Shown here: positions 22,737 through 33,845 of the stretch, one piece after another
Layout: the number at the start of each line of letters is the position of its first letter
Numbering within the stretch: the first letter of the stretch is position 1
Assembly: GCA_018417955.1 (NCBI GenBank)
Contig: JACTVC010000007.1
Location: 434,001 to 498,000, forward strand
Reading direction: 5' to 3'
DNA: 64,000 nt
DNA from: Laccaria trichodermophora
Taxonomy: Eukaryota; Basidiomycota; Agaricomycetes; Agaricales; Hydnangiaceae
Notes under the pieces: model-generated
What the model was told of the DNA's origin: nothing
What the model saw: only the letters and a program-made list of their open reading frames with translations
Database searches by the model: none
Made by a program: the position numbers and the translations under genes

Positions 22737-23334
22737 TCAAAAGTCGAAGGAAGTGATGCAATGATTGGGTCCCTGCTGATGAGGGTCATAAGATACAGGC
22801 ATAAGGTTCTGAAAGAGAATCCGAGAGGGGTTGAACCGCGAACGAGGTGTTGTTACAGAAGGCGATAAATAGGGGCTGAGTGAGGTATCGCGTGTGGATG
22901 GAGGTAGGGAGTAGTCGGAAGAGGAGGATATTGGATTCGTCCTTAGCGAACTCTTGCGACGACGTACGGGACCCGATAAGGGGGTAGACGATGACATGTC
23001 TGAAGGAAAGGGATCTGGAATTTGAGACAGGTCTGCGATGTCCCATAGATTAGTGAATTGAGGGGCACATTCGAGAGCTGATATCCATGGCAGCTGGTCG
23101 AAGACGTGTGGGGCGGGATCAACGCGACATTCTACGCGTGATGAGTTGCGTCTGCGGCGTAGGGAATGAGAGACAGTCCTTTGGCGGCGTCTTGGAGACG
23201 AAGTTAAGTTCTAGATCGAGAATAAGAACATGCAGCAAAGATATGATAACGAGACGACGCCTTACGATGGATTGCTCAATAATGGCGATGGGAGAGCTTA
23301 ATGGATGATAATGGGGCATGGGTGGCACAGGCAT
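22737..23334 (-). CDS. Orphan small basic Ser/Pro-rich protein (two exons)
   Basis: I do not recognise this protein. Exon 1 (23,266-23,334) encodes MPVPPMPHYHPLSSPIAIIE. A GTAAGG...CTAG intron (23,211-23,265, 55 nt) joins it in frame to exon 2 (22,737-23,210), giving about 180 aa. The middle is Arg-rich (RRRQRTVSHSLRRRRNSSR) and the C-terminal part Ser/Pro-rich (SSSDYSLPPSTRDTSLSPYL), then NPSRILFQNLMPVSYDP. No signal peptide or membrane segment is seen. The good splice sites and continuous frame support a gene. It is probably lineage-specific and disordered, and lies between SER1 and HSP90 on the same strand. Confidence 0.55.
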
Positions 23335-23562
23335 AGCGATAATCGTACAATGGAATGAAGAGCGATACTTAAGGAGACGAGATGATCATAATATCGGACA
23401 ATGATTAGGGATGAGTTAACCAAGGGGAAACACGCCTGACAAGACAATGCAGTAAAGTCACCTGACTCGGCACACCCCGACAAAGCAATTCATTGTTGTG
23501 AGAATGTAAATGTAGCAAAATGGACAATGCAAGATGAGAATATGAAGCAACTATGACAACCC

Positions 23563-26053
23563 TTAATCAATCTCCTCCATAGCCGACGTTGACGCGCCCG
23601 CATCTGCACCATCAGCCGCGGGTGTCTCCTCAACAGCCGCCTCCTCCTCTTCATCCTCATCAACGTCAAGGCCAAGGCTGCAAAGAGAATCATTGTCAGC
23701 ACACCTAACCGCGACGGCAGCAAACCATAAGACTTACGCAATCATCCTGTAGATGCGCTTGGCAAACGACGAAGGCTCATCCAGTGTGAAGCCGGACGTA
23801 AGAAGGGCCGTCTCGAAGAGCAAGTACGTCAAGTCACGAACAGACTTGTCAGCCTTGTCCTCCTTGACCTTACGCTTGAGCTCCTTGACGATTGCGTTTG
23901 TGGGGTTGAGCTCGAGCGTCTTCTTTGACGCCATGTACGACGACATTGAAGAGTCGCGGAGAGCTTGAGCCTTCATGATACGTTCCTACAAAATCACCAG
24001 GATTAAGAATCAACATCAACGAGAAAGGAAAGCGACCATACCATGTTTGATGACCAGCCGAATTGTCCGGTGACGAGGACACATGGTGAATCGGTGATAC
24101 GGTTAGACACGACGACCTTCTCAACCTTGTCACCAAGGGCATCCTTCACCGTTGAGCAGAGCTCCTGGAATTCGGCAACCTCAGCCTCACGTGCCTTCTT
24201 CTCGTCCTCGGTTTCCTCGAGCTCAAGGCCTTCCTTCGACACGCAAACAAGTTTCTTGCTATCGAACTCCTTGAGCTGGGTGATGGCGTATTCGTCGATG
24301 GGGTCAACGAGGAGGAGGACCTCGAAGCCCTTCTTCTTGAGAACCTCGAGGAAGGGTGAGTCACGAACAGCGGCGAGCGACTCTCCGGTGAGGTAGTAGA
24401 TGGTCTTCTGGATCTCGGGCATGCGAGTGATGTAGTCTAATTAAAATGCAATCAACACCAAAGCTAGGCGATACTGTGACCGAAAAATATACCTTTGAGG
24501 GAGGTCAATTCATCGGTCGACTTTGTGGAGTAGAAGCGAAGGAATTCAGCGAGCTTGCTGCGGTTCTGAGCATCCTCGTGGATACCGAGCTTGATGTTCT
24601 TTCCGAAAGCCTCGTAGAACTTGGCAAAGTTGTCCTTGTCTTCCGCGATCTCACTGATGAGATCCATCGTCTTCTTGACGAGGTTCTTGCGGATGACCTT
24701 GAGGATCTTGTTTTGCTGGAGAGTCTCACGGGATATGTTGAGGGGAAGATCCTCAGAGTCGACGATACCCTTAACAAAGTTCAGGTATTCAGGGATGAGG
24801 TCTTCACAATCATCCATGATGAAGACTCGGCGGACGTAAAGCTTGATGTTGTTGCGCTTCTTCTTTGATTCGAAGAGATCGAAGGGAGCGCTGTATGACT
24901 CGTGAGATGAGGAGATATGGCCACCGATCTAACTGACGCACCGCTTTGGAATGAAAAGGATAGCCTTGAACTCAAGCTGACCTTCGACGGAGAAGTGCTT
25001 GACGGCGAGATGGTCCTCCCAGTCATTGGTCAAGCTCTTGTAGAAAGAGGCGTACTCTTCCGTGGTGATGTCAGAAGGATTGCGTGTCCAGATAGGCTTC
25101 GTCTTGTTCAACTCCTCGTTGGTGGTCTCCTTCTCCTTGATCTTCTTGGTTTTCTTCTCCTTGGTCTTGTCCTCCTCATCATCGACTTCCTCGATCTTGG
25201 GCTTATCTTCAGCCTCCTCCATCTCCTCATCCTCATCCTCGACCTCCTAAAGCCATGCATCAATACCAACAACACTTGAGTAGATGTCATCTACGCGCTT
25301 ACCTTCTCAACCTCCTTGGTGACGGCAAGCTGGATAGGATATGAAATGAACTCGGAGTGCTTCTTGACGATATCCTTGATCTTCTTCTCCTCGAGGTACT
25401 CAAGCTGATCCTCTTTCATGTAAAGACGGATTTCGGTACCGCGACCGAGAGGTGGGTTGACGGTATCGGGAGTAATGGTGAAGGTACCACCGGCAGCTGA
25501 TTCCCAGATGTATTGCTCGTCGTCATTGTGCTTTGAGATGACTTGTACGCGCTCGGCGACGAGGTAGGCGGAGTAGAAACCAACACCAAATTGACCGATC
25601 ATGGAAATATCGGCGCCACCACTGAGGGCCTCCATGAAACCCTAAACGCAGAAACATCGTAAATACCGGAGCGACTCGTCGAGGCAGATCGAATTACCTT
25701 TGTGCCAGACTTGGCGATGGTACCAAGGTTGTTGACCATATCGGCCTTGGTCATGCCAACACCGGTATCACGGATAGAGAGGACCTTGTTCTCCTTGTCG
25801 GGGACGATGCGGATGTAGAGATCCTTCTCAGTATCGAGCTGGGAAGGGTCGGTGAGAGAGGCATAGCGAATTTTATCAAGGGCATCGGAGCCGTTGGAAA
25901 TCAACTCTCGAAGGAAAATCTCCTTGTTCGAGTAGAAGGTGTCTATATAGATGGTCAGATGGAAGACGTGAGTGCGGCGTTTGAACACATACTAATGATC
26001 AAGTCAAGGAGTTGACTGATCTCAGCCTGGAATCCGAAGCTTTCTGTGGCCAT
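23563..26053 (-). CDS. HSP90: HSP90 cytosolic chaperone
   Basis: ATP-dependent chaperone of kinases and other clients. The start is [20 protein letters not shown]; the first intron falls in the next codon and the following exon begins with the conserved [20 protein letters not shown]. The GHKL ATPase motifs [18 protein letters not shown] and [15 protein letters not shown] are intact. The charged linker (rich in E, D and K) lies near 25,130-25,250, followed by the middle domain with [16 protein letters not shown]. The C-terminal tail reads STSAMEEID, with Ile in place of the usual Val of the MEEVD TPR-docking motif. At least five short introns are present. A perfect heat-shock element lies upstream. 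Confidence 0.97.
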
Positions 26054-26190
26054 TTTATCTGTTGACGCAAGATCAGACACGAGGAATGGCAGATGTACAG
26101 TGGACTAACTTTGAGGAGAGGTATGCAGATAGAAAAAGGGATGGATGTGAAAGAGGAGAAACGCGTCTTTTCTTCTTTATGTAGTCCAAT

Positions 26191-26263
26191 TTTTCTTTCT
26201 CGAAGGATCCGAAACTTGCCTTTTTAGGGAGAAGTCGCGGGCGGCTGATCGAATGTTCTGGAA
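26191..26263 (-). promoter_or_regulatory. Heat-shock elements upstream of HSP90
   Basis: GAATGTTCTGGAA at 26,251-26,263 is a perfect three-unit heat-shock element (GAA-nn-TTC-nn-GAA), about 200 bp upstream of the HSP90 start. A second, partial array (TTCTCGAAGG...CCGAA) lies near 26,193-26,212. HSF binding is inferred from the consensus. Confidence 0.75.
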
Positions 26264-26289
26264 AAACGTTGGACCAACAACTACAAGGA

Positions 26290-29217
26290 CTAATAAATTA
26301 TTCCCTTTTGCCCGCTGCATTTCCCCTTCAAAAGCTCAACCATCTCTCTGAGCTCCTCAACCTCGTCCTTGAGTTTTGAATTCTCATCCTTAACCTTTTT
26401 GTTTGCCGATAACAGCGCAGCTTTTTCCGAAGCAAAACTGGTGATTTCTAGTGCGGCTGGGGAGTGTTGCGGAGCTGACATTCTCTTCTCCTCGGCCAAT
26501 TGAGCTTCCAATGTCATGATTTTTCGACGATACACGCTATAATAATGATTGGTTCACAAATGAATAGCGAAAAGTCAATGTGCCGACTGACCGTGCATTA
26601 TCGTCCATTTCGACTTGCGTCTTTTCCAAACTTTCAAGTCGAATCTCCATTTGCCTATATTGACTCTTCATGATCTCAGCTTCCTGTCCGCGTTCGTTGA
26701 ACTTGTGAAAATCTTCATCCCTGCGACACGCATCAGTTATACCCCGCAATCACCAAGCAAGCGCACCATAGTCGTTGGATTTTGACGTGTTGCTCAATTT
26801 GTTGTTCGTAGTCTTTCAGTCGGTCTATTTTGTGCTGATTTTCCTTCTTCTGTGTTTGAAGCTGAAAAACCTTATTTGTTGCCTCACCCAGCAGTTTTCC
26901 CTGTGCGGCAAAACGAGCCTACGAGCGAATCATCAATATGGGTATTGTTTCTTAGAAGAGTATTGGGCTACCTGGGTCTCTTTCTCCGCACGACGAAGAG
27001 TGGCCTCTTCAGAAACCCAGTTCTTCTTTTCTTCTCGAAGCTCTTTCAGCTTTTTCTGCAACTCCGCGTTCCAGTCAACATATTTGTTTTTTGCAGACGA
27101 GGCTAGCCGCTTGTGTTCTTGTAATTCTTTCTCGAGGCTTATGACCTGTGCTCGATATTTTCGCAGCTTGTTATACTGTGACAATACAATTGAATGGCAT
27201 GTGGTTACCACAAGAACGCAACACTTACCAGACCTTGTCGTTCCGTTTCTGCAGTCTTCATCAGGACTCGATCTTGATAAAGACGCGCAATGTGTTTCGC
27301 GTTCTCTCTTGATAGCCATAGTTCAAAATTAAGCTCGTTCAGGAGGAGAAGGCGGTCTCGTTGCAACCTTGAGATTGCTTGTGCAACATGTGTCTGGCTT
27401 TGCTCGCTGGTTGGAGATGAGGGCCGCGTCCGGATAAGTTCTGACGTTTCGGCTGTAAAAAAATGTTGAGACCACTGAGATGTTGTTTTGACGACTTCGA
27501 TGTCTATGTCGGATTTTAATGCCACGGATGCCTGAATCATGTCTTGTAGCGAAAGGACGACTCTTTCGGAAGAGAAGTCAACTAATGGGATGTACCGCGG
27601 GGATCCCGCCTTAATTGGACGGTCAATTGGCAGATCCCCTTGAGTTACCCCCTTTTCTGTGGTGCGTGCGTGGCTGTATTTCTCCCGTAGTCCCGAAGCG
27701 AGGTTGCGTATGTCCAGCATGGCGGCCTCGCTCACAATCCTTGAAATATCATATCGAACCCAAAACTCTGGCTGCGAGAGTTCAGCCACAGAGTCACGCC
27801 AGATAAGCAGTGGATGACAGCAATGCTCCCTTAACAAATTCTATGTGATTCGTTAGGGTCGACCGCGGGGGAAGACGACAACCTGATTCCTCACCTCACT
27901 TCGCCGCCGTATTTCATCTTCTTCGAGCGCTTCACCCCAAGCCACAGTATATGGACTCCTCACAGAGGCATCATCGAGATATTGAGCCGGATTCCTAAGG
28001 AACTTCAGAACATTGGAGGGGTAGAGGTAATACAATGTCGTGAAATAAGGTCGTGGTGAAGGAGGAAACGAAATTGTTGTGTTAAATGTCATTTCTAGTC
28101 GTTCCCATTCGAGGTCTGAACGAATGTGAAGAATAGGGCTTGTTTCTTTTAAGATTTCGCGATCGAAATCCACGCCAGCGGCTTCCTCTTCCGGAAGTTG
28201 AGGATCGGATGGGGGGCGTTCCTTCCAGCACATGATCCTGGCCAAGATGGCTAACAGCTTCGGAAGTATCGGTTTCAACATTGTAGCCGTATGGATAGCA
28301 AATACGGGAAGAAGTTTGACCATTAGCGTCATTCCAGCGGTACAAACAGTAGAAGAATAATCCAAAAAAAGGGAATATATAAGTTGTTGCATGATTGGAT
28401 GCTGTGCAAAGATTGAAGCACAGTCTGGAAAAGACGGGGAAGATGTGAAGACATTCAGGAACATTAGAAGTTGGAGTCGTGAGGAGGGTGTTGCAAAATG
28501 GTGATCCACTTCTGTGAGAAGGTCCTGGTGCAGGTAAGCACAAGAATTTATCCCGCTACGCGACAAAATACGCACCTCAAGTTGTTCGTTACCATACTTC
28601 ACCAGAATATCCTCCAAGTTGACCTTCCAACGCGTTCGTTTCTCTCTTTCCTCCTCGCCAATTTCAGCCCACTCAACAGCATCGTCTCCTGAGCTCTCGT
28701 TGAACGCATCGAGTAGATATAATTCCAGCAGTCGGCGTCGAAAGTCGCCAACCCTTTCTGAGTAACCTGACTGCGTCTTCTGCAGCGCTCCGATAATAAG
28801 CTCCTTCGCGTGAGTTACAGCAATGGTCGGTAATTTCGGTTCCCGTAGTGCAGGTCGAAGAAGCAGATCGAACCAAGAGATAACAGAAGTAGATGGAAGC
28901 ACAGGATCTAGATGATATAAAATAGCAAGGAAGATTTCAGTCTGATACAGCGACGAATAATCAGTAACTTCATGGAAGATCTTTTGCAACTCCTCTTCCA
29001 AGTGAAATAAGAGAACTTCAGGTTCGGGCGAAGAGGAACATTCAAGCACAAATTCATCAACATTTCCGAGAAATTCTGATATCGGTAGGGCATCAGGAGC
29101 GCCCTCAAGCACAGAGCGCACCTGTCGTGCGAGGAGAGAATCTGGCATTATGGGGGAAGGAGGGCAGGTTCTTGTTAGACTTACACGTTGGTAGTAAGCA
29201 GGGATCATCATTGCCAA
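26290..29217 (-). CDS. TSC1: TSC1/hamartin-like protein
   Basis: Scaffold of the TSC complex, which restrains Rheb and TORC1. The N-terminal alpha-helical (HEAT-like) hamartin region is seen in FHEVTDYSSLYQTEIFLAIL, VISWFDLLLRPALREPKL and LLTEVDHHFATPSSRLQLLM. The C-terminal third is long coiled coil: YRAQVISLEKELQEHKRL, QHKIDRLKDYEQQIEQHVK, and VKDENSKLKDEVEELREMVE. Introns include one at GNEQLE|DLLTEVDHHF and one at RRRSE|NLLREHCCHP. The longest frame starts at 29,217 (MAMMIPAYYQ); an in-frame Met at 29,148 (MPDSLLARQVRSVLEG) is an equally likely start. It diverges from NAC-alpha. A TSC2 gene is not in the window. Confidence 0.85.
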
Positions 29218-29427
29218 ACAAATATTCTCTGCTCATCGCCTATCACGTCGAGCTCGCTGTCGAAGAGATTGCCTACTGAAAGAAAATAAAGGTATGGATC
29301 ATAGCCTTAAACTTCAGTTTAACCCATAAAGGAGGAGAATGTACTCCAGGTCTCTCCTCATCCGATGGATGCACAATTTTTTCAACGGATGTCATATTCT
29401 GAGTCCTGACGTGGCTGGTTCTTGCAG

Positions 29428-30180
29428 ATGTCCGCCCATATCGAGGAAGTTACATCCGACCATTCCGACCACGAGGGACACGACCACGGCCATGAAGGCC
29501 ATGATCACGATCATGAGGAAGACCCTACTTCCGCTGCTGCCCTCGATAAAATCCAGTCACGCTCGGAGCGCAAGGCCAGGAAGGCTCTCCTCAGCTTGGG
29601 TTTGAAGAAAGTACCTGGCATTACGCGTGTCACTCTCCGGAGACCAAAGAATGTGGGCATAATATCTTTCTTTAAGGAGAAAACTGAACTCTGGCTCGCT
29701 AGGTGCTCGTCGTGCTCGCTTCGCCAGATGTTTACAAATCGCCAAACAGCGATTGCTACATTGTCTTTGGCGAGGCCAAGGTCAGAATATACATATATAT
29801 ATTGGAGGCTTGGCTGATATAAATTTAGATCGAGGACATGAACTCGCAAGCCCAGCTTTCAGCAGCTCAACAGTTGGCAACCGGTGGCAACGCCGGAGCG
29901 GCCACCCTCGAGGAGTCTGGTGCCGGTGGGGACGACGATGACGACGATGATATTCCCGATCTGGAGGCACCTGAAGATGATGGTCCCGTCGACGAGACCG
30001 GCGTTGATCCGAAAGACATTGACCTTGTCATGCAACAAGTGAACTGCTCACGCGCAAAGGCTGTTCGAGCACTAAAAGAAAGTGGGGGTGATTTGATCAA
30101 CGCTAGTGAGTATCAAAAACCATCAATTTATCTGTCACTTTCGCTGACATTGTATTGTAGTCATGGCGGCGAGCGAGTGA
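29428..30180 (+). CDS. EGD2: Nascent polypeptide-associated complex subunit alpha (NAC-alpha/EGD2)
   Basis: Ribosome-bound heterodimeric chaperone subunit. It starts [17 protein letters not shown], directly after a CTTGCAG acceptor, so a 5'-UTR intron is likely. A His/Asp/Glu-rich N-terminal tail follows, then the NAC domain: [31 protein letters not shown], and after an intron [20 protein letters not shown]. An acidic linker with a run of Asp leads to the C-terminal UBA domain [21 protein letters not shown] last intron splits INA|IMAASE, ending at the stop at 30,178-30,180. Length is about 205 aa, as expected. Confidence 0.95.
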
Positions 30181-30269
30181 TTTCTACCATCCATTATCTG
30201 TACCCATATTTTTAATAGCATTGACCTCTGTCGGAGTCTCGATTCGCGCACCCTCTGAAGTCAATACGC

Positions 30270-31246
30270 CTACAAAATTGTCCAACGTCTGAGCTCGACG
30301 TAATAGTTGGATCTTTCCCAGCCATCCTGAACAATCTCCACCCCTCTTAGCGGTTGCTCTGTCTTGTCCGGCTTCACGGAGACCTGCAGGCCAAGACCCG
30401 TAGCAGCATCAACCACCAATCCAGCAAGTTCTCCTTTTGCAAACATATGGTAATACCGATTGTATACTGGTCGGTTCTCAGACTCTCCAGGCGGACCTGG
30501 CGTCGCCGGTATCGTCAATACCCATGGCACCATAACGTCTTTGCCTGTCGTCGCTAGAACTTCTTGCTCATCAAGCACTTTTCTTTTCGACAATTCGTCT
30601 TGCTCGATCGCCCAAACATAGATGAGAATCCGCCCGTGGTCAGGAGAAACCGCCTGAAGCAGCCGCTGAGGGAGACTAAAATAAACCAACGGTAGCACAA
30701 AACCCGTTCTCTCTCACCTGGACAGCAATCATTCGGCGTTGCTGAGTCGCAAGATGATGGATTGTAGCTACCGATATGGCGTAGTCCTGAATAACATTTG
30801 CTAAGCTGCGTGGAAGTCTGGAAAAAGCCTACGCACAAATGCACCAGTCCTCCAACCATCGTCGAGAACATTGCCCCATACTACCTCTCTGATCACTTCG
30901 CCTCCCCCTGCAGTTCTCGCAATCGTGAGTAAATTGCGACTTCTGTCGAGCCCGATTGTCCAGATGTCGCCTGGCCGATCCAGTGGTAGGGGCAAGTATT
31001 TCCCATTCCCTGTTCCCGAGTCAAGACCTATCCAGCCTGTCGGCAGGGCAGACAGGAATGCGGCAATAACTGGCCATGGCTGACTGCTGAGTGAGAAGAA
31101 AGAACTTGGTTTGAATTTCGACTAACTTTATATCTTGTAGATGAAAAATGGCTCGCTATCGCATCATACACAGCATGGACAGTTTTATCTTCGTAGATCT
31201 CTGCATCTTCGTCTATCGTTGCTGTTTCTAGGGTTCGAGGGGCCAT
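30270..31246 (-). CDS. TRM9: TRM9-type tRNA wobble-uridine methyltransferase
   Basis: SAM-dependent methyltransferase that, with Trm112, completes mcm5U at tRNA wobble positions. It starts MAPRTLETATIDEDAEIYED, then VHAVYDAIASHFSSTRYK and PWPVIAAFLSALPTG. Motif I is GLDSGTGNGKYLPLPL, with Gly-Ser-Gly-Thr-Gly where many members have Gly-Cys-Gly. Further signatures are TIHHLATQQRR, RILIYVWAIEQ, DVMVPWVLTIP, YNRYYHMFAKGEL and the end GWERSNYYVELRRWTIL. At least three short introns. The family also includes TRM9-like paralogues; the overall pattern fits TRM9 itself. It is convergent with NAC-alpha, with about 90 bp between the stops. Confidence 0.9.
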
Positions 31247-31351
31247 ACTCTCTTTTTAATTCAACCCGGCGTTGTCGGAAGTATGTAGGACAAAGTTGAG
31301 AATGGCGATGATGATAACCAGCACCTATGATCGCCCCGCCCCGTTGCCTGT

Positions 31352-31963
31352 TCAAAACCCCATCTCATCATCCAAAATTTTTGCAAACCTGCTTTTATCT
31401 TGCGGTGGAAATAACTGAAGAGAAGATGGCTCAATTTCAGCAATCGCTTTGGGCAATTCGCTGATTCGTCGTCGTTGGCATAGGAAGATGCAGACAGGGG
31501 AGGGCGTACGAGATGGTGGCGGCTTTCAGATAGCCCTGGTCACTCAAAGCCTTCGCCAACTCCTCTTGATGACGATCCAGCAATGTTGGGTTTGGTACGA
31601 CTATAACTGCCTTCCCTAGTCGCAGTACGTCCAAGATGGTTCCAGATCCTGGTCCTTACTTCAACTTGGAGAAGGTTGGTGGTGAAAGGGTGCAATACCT
31701 GCATGACTTATGACAAGGTCTGCCTTCTCAAACTCTCCCTGCAAAGACGGCTTGAACTTCCAGTACTCAATGTCTACCTCGTTTTTCGTAACCCTCTCGG
31801 TATTGCCTGTCTCAATACACCTCGCCAAGTCAAATTGCGAGTTCCCACATTGCAAGATGAGATTCGTGTACCCTCTACGGCGTAGGCTGAGAAGGACTGG
31901 TTCTGAGAGAACTGACTGAATGAGGGAATCAAACTGTGTAGATCCAACGGTGACGAAGGCGAG
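31352..31963 (-). CDS. ALG13: ALG13, catalytic subunit of UDP-GlcNAc transferase
   Basis: With membrane partner Alg14 it adds the second GlcNAc to dolichol-PP-GlcNAc in N-glycan assembly. Reads [44 protein letters not shown], and after an intron [20 protein letters not shown] and [17 protein letters not shown] further intron (donor GTACGC) restores [20 protein letters not shown] and the end [12 protein letters not shown] at the TGA 31,352-31,354. Without that intron the frame would end at an earlier, non-family stop. The start MLAF is preferred over an in-frame Met five codons upstream. Length is about 170 aa. TRM9 lies just downstream on the same strand. Confidence 0.9.
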
Positions 31964-32104
31964 CATGTAGGCCGAGAACACGTTGGTTTGCTTAGTTGTA
32001 TGAATTTGTGGTGGGTATATTTACTCAGAACGTCCCCTAATATTGTCCAGAAAACTAACATCGACGATGGGTCATCAAATTGGATGTCGCCTGCACCGAC
32101 AACA

Positions 32105-33422
32105 TCAATCTACACTAGGGTCAATCTTCACTACGACTTTGCCAGTCGCTCTGGACGTCAGGATACGGTCGTATGCTTCAAGGGCGTCCTCGAACTCGTG
32201 TACGGAATCCACGATTGGTCTGAGTTGACCTGGATGGGAGGATTACATCAGTTCATGGCCATCGTTGTCAGCGTCGGAGCTTTACCATTTGCGACGAGAC
32301 TTTGCAAGGCTTTCATATCATCGGCGTTGTTTTTAACCAGAATCAACCTGTCAGAAAATCTGAACTCATGAAACGCTCAAGAACGTGGAATAAAGAAATT
32401 CACGAATGTTTTGCCTTGACCCCGCCTAGCCACCAAGGTGTGCACATGGCGCCGATTGTCCTTAATAAATTCCACATTTCCGATATGGTGAAGCCATGAG
32501 GCATAGGGCCTGTTGTGATAAATACACCGTTCGGCGCTAGGTAAGCCTTACTGAAGGTGTAGAGAGACGGATCGAGGAGAGCAACTGCATCGTAAAATAA
32601 CATGATACTTCGGATTAGACGCATTTTCTTTGAGGTATTGGTGAAGGGGAATTTGAGTATAGTCAATAAACTGCATGACAATGTTAGCTAATGATGATAT
32701 GATCATGAACTTGCACACCTCGTCTGCACCCATCCTTCGCACAAAGTCTTCGTTTTTTCCAGACGCTGTTGCAACAACCTTAGCACCGCGAGCTTTCGCA
32801 ATTTGTATAGCAAATGCGCCAACAGCAGAGCTTCCTCCGTTAATGAGTATGGTCTGCTCAGGCTCAAGATGAGCAATGTTGTGTAACGCCTGATACGAGG
32901 TCATCGCAGCAAGTGTTATGCCGGAGGCTTCAATCGGAGTCACAGTTGAGGGTCGAAGGAGAACGTATTCCGCCGGTACCTTGAGATATTGCGCCAAAGT
33001 ACCCTGCTTTGTTTTTCGCTGCAAAGCTATAGAAGTATTCAGAACGGCGAAGGTGGCTTGATTAAACAAGACACATACGTGTAGGGATCCACCCAAATAC
33101 CTGGTCGCCATTGGCGAATCTAGTTCCGTTCGCATCAACGACTTCACCAGAAAAATCGTGTTCCGCTAGGTGTGGTCTATTTGCCAGCAGATTAGGCAAG
33201 AAACGCATCAACTTCCAGCCTCTATGCAAAAGTTAGAAGATGAAATGAGTGGCACGGACGGGCTCACACTGGATTGAGAGCCGCTGCTTGCACCTTGATA
33301 AGAACTTCACCCGCCTCCAGCTTCTTTGGAACCGGCCAGTCTGACTTGAGAGCCAGTGCCTTTGCGGGTACTCCGCTCGTAATCACCGTCCAAGCACGTT
33401 GGATATCAGGTATATGGGACAT
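32105..33422 (-). CDS. MDR-superfamily oxidoreductase, quinone-oxidoreductase-like
   Basis: NAD(P)H-dependent medium-chain reductase. It starts MSHIPDIQRAWTVITSGVPA. The N-terminal GroES-like part includes EVLIKVQAAALNPV, RPHLAEHDFSGEVVD and GDQVFGWIPT. The Rossmann part includes GTLAQYLKVPAEYVLLRP, EQTILINGGSSAVGAFAIQI and AKVVATASGKNEDFVRRMGADE. I see no structural-zinc cysteine cluster, as in the zinc-independent quinone oxidoreductase/RTN4IP1 branch. It ends FEDALEAYDRILTSRATGKV then VVKIDPSVD at TGA 32,105-32,107. Several short introns are present; the exon boundaries near 32,230-32,400 are not resolved. It is divergent from CRM1, with a 420-bp shared upstream region. The substrate is unknown. 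Confidence 0.83.
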
Positions 33423-33845
33423 GGAGATGCGAGTACCGACAACTTGATGAACACTTTGAAATAGGTCTTTTATAATATTTGAACCATGTGTGCAAGGAAG
33501 ACTAGAAGCTGATAGAAGCTGATGTCACGAGGAAAGTCGCTTTCTCGCCACCATGTGCTTGATAGAAATGAGTAAATGAGTGAAATGAGACGGGTTTATG
33601 CTTACTCTGACTCAAGTTCGCGTATTGTATATATTTGAGGGGTAGAAAGTTGCCTTGAGGCTTGAAGCCGACTTGAATGTCCTGTCTTGAAACTCCGATA
33701 TCGTGATCCCGTGATCAGGGGCTTACAACTTCAAGTCGCCCTCTGCCCAACTCAGTGAGCTCCCATATCTACGCATCGCACCATATTCACCGACATCCAC
33801 GACGACAATTGAAGGAGCTCCGACCTCGAATATCTGTGGGCAATC

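Noticed and set aside
25108..25290. Arg-rich ORFs around the HSP90 charged linker
   Set aside because: Off-frame readings of the Lys/Glu-rich HSP90 linker.
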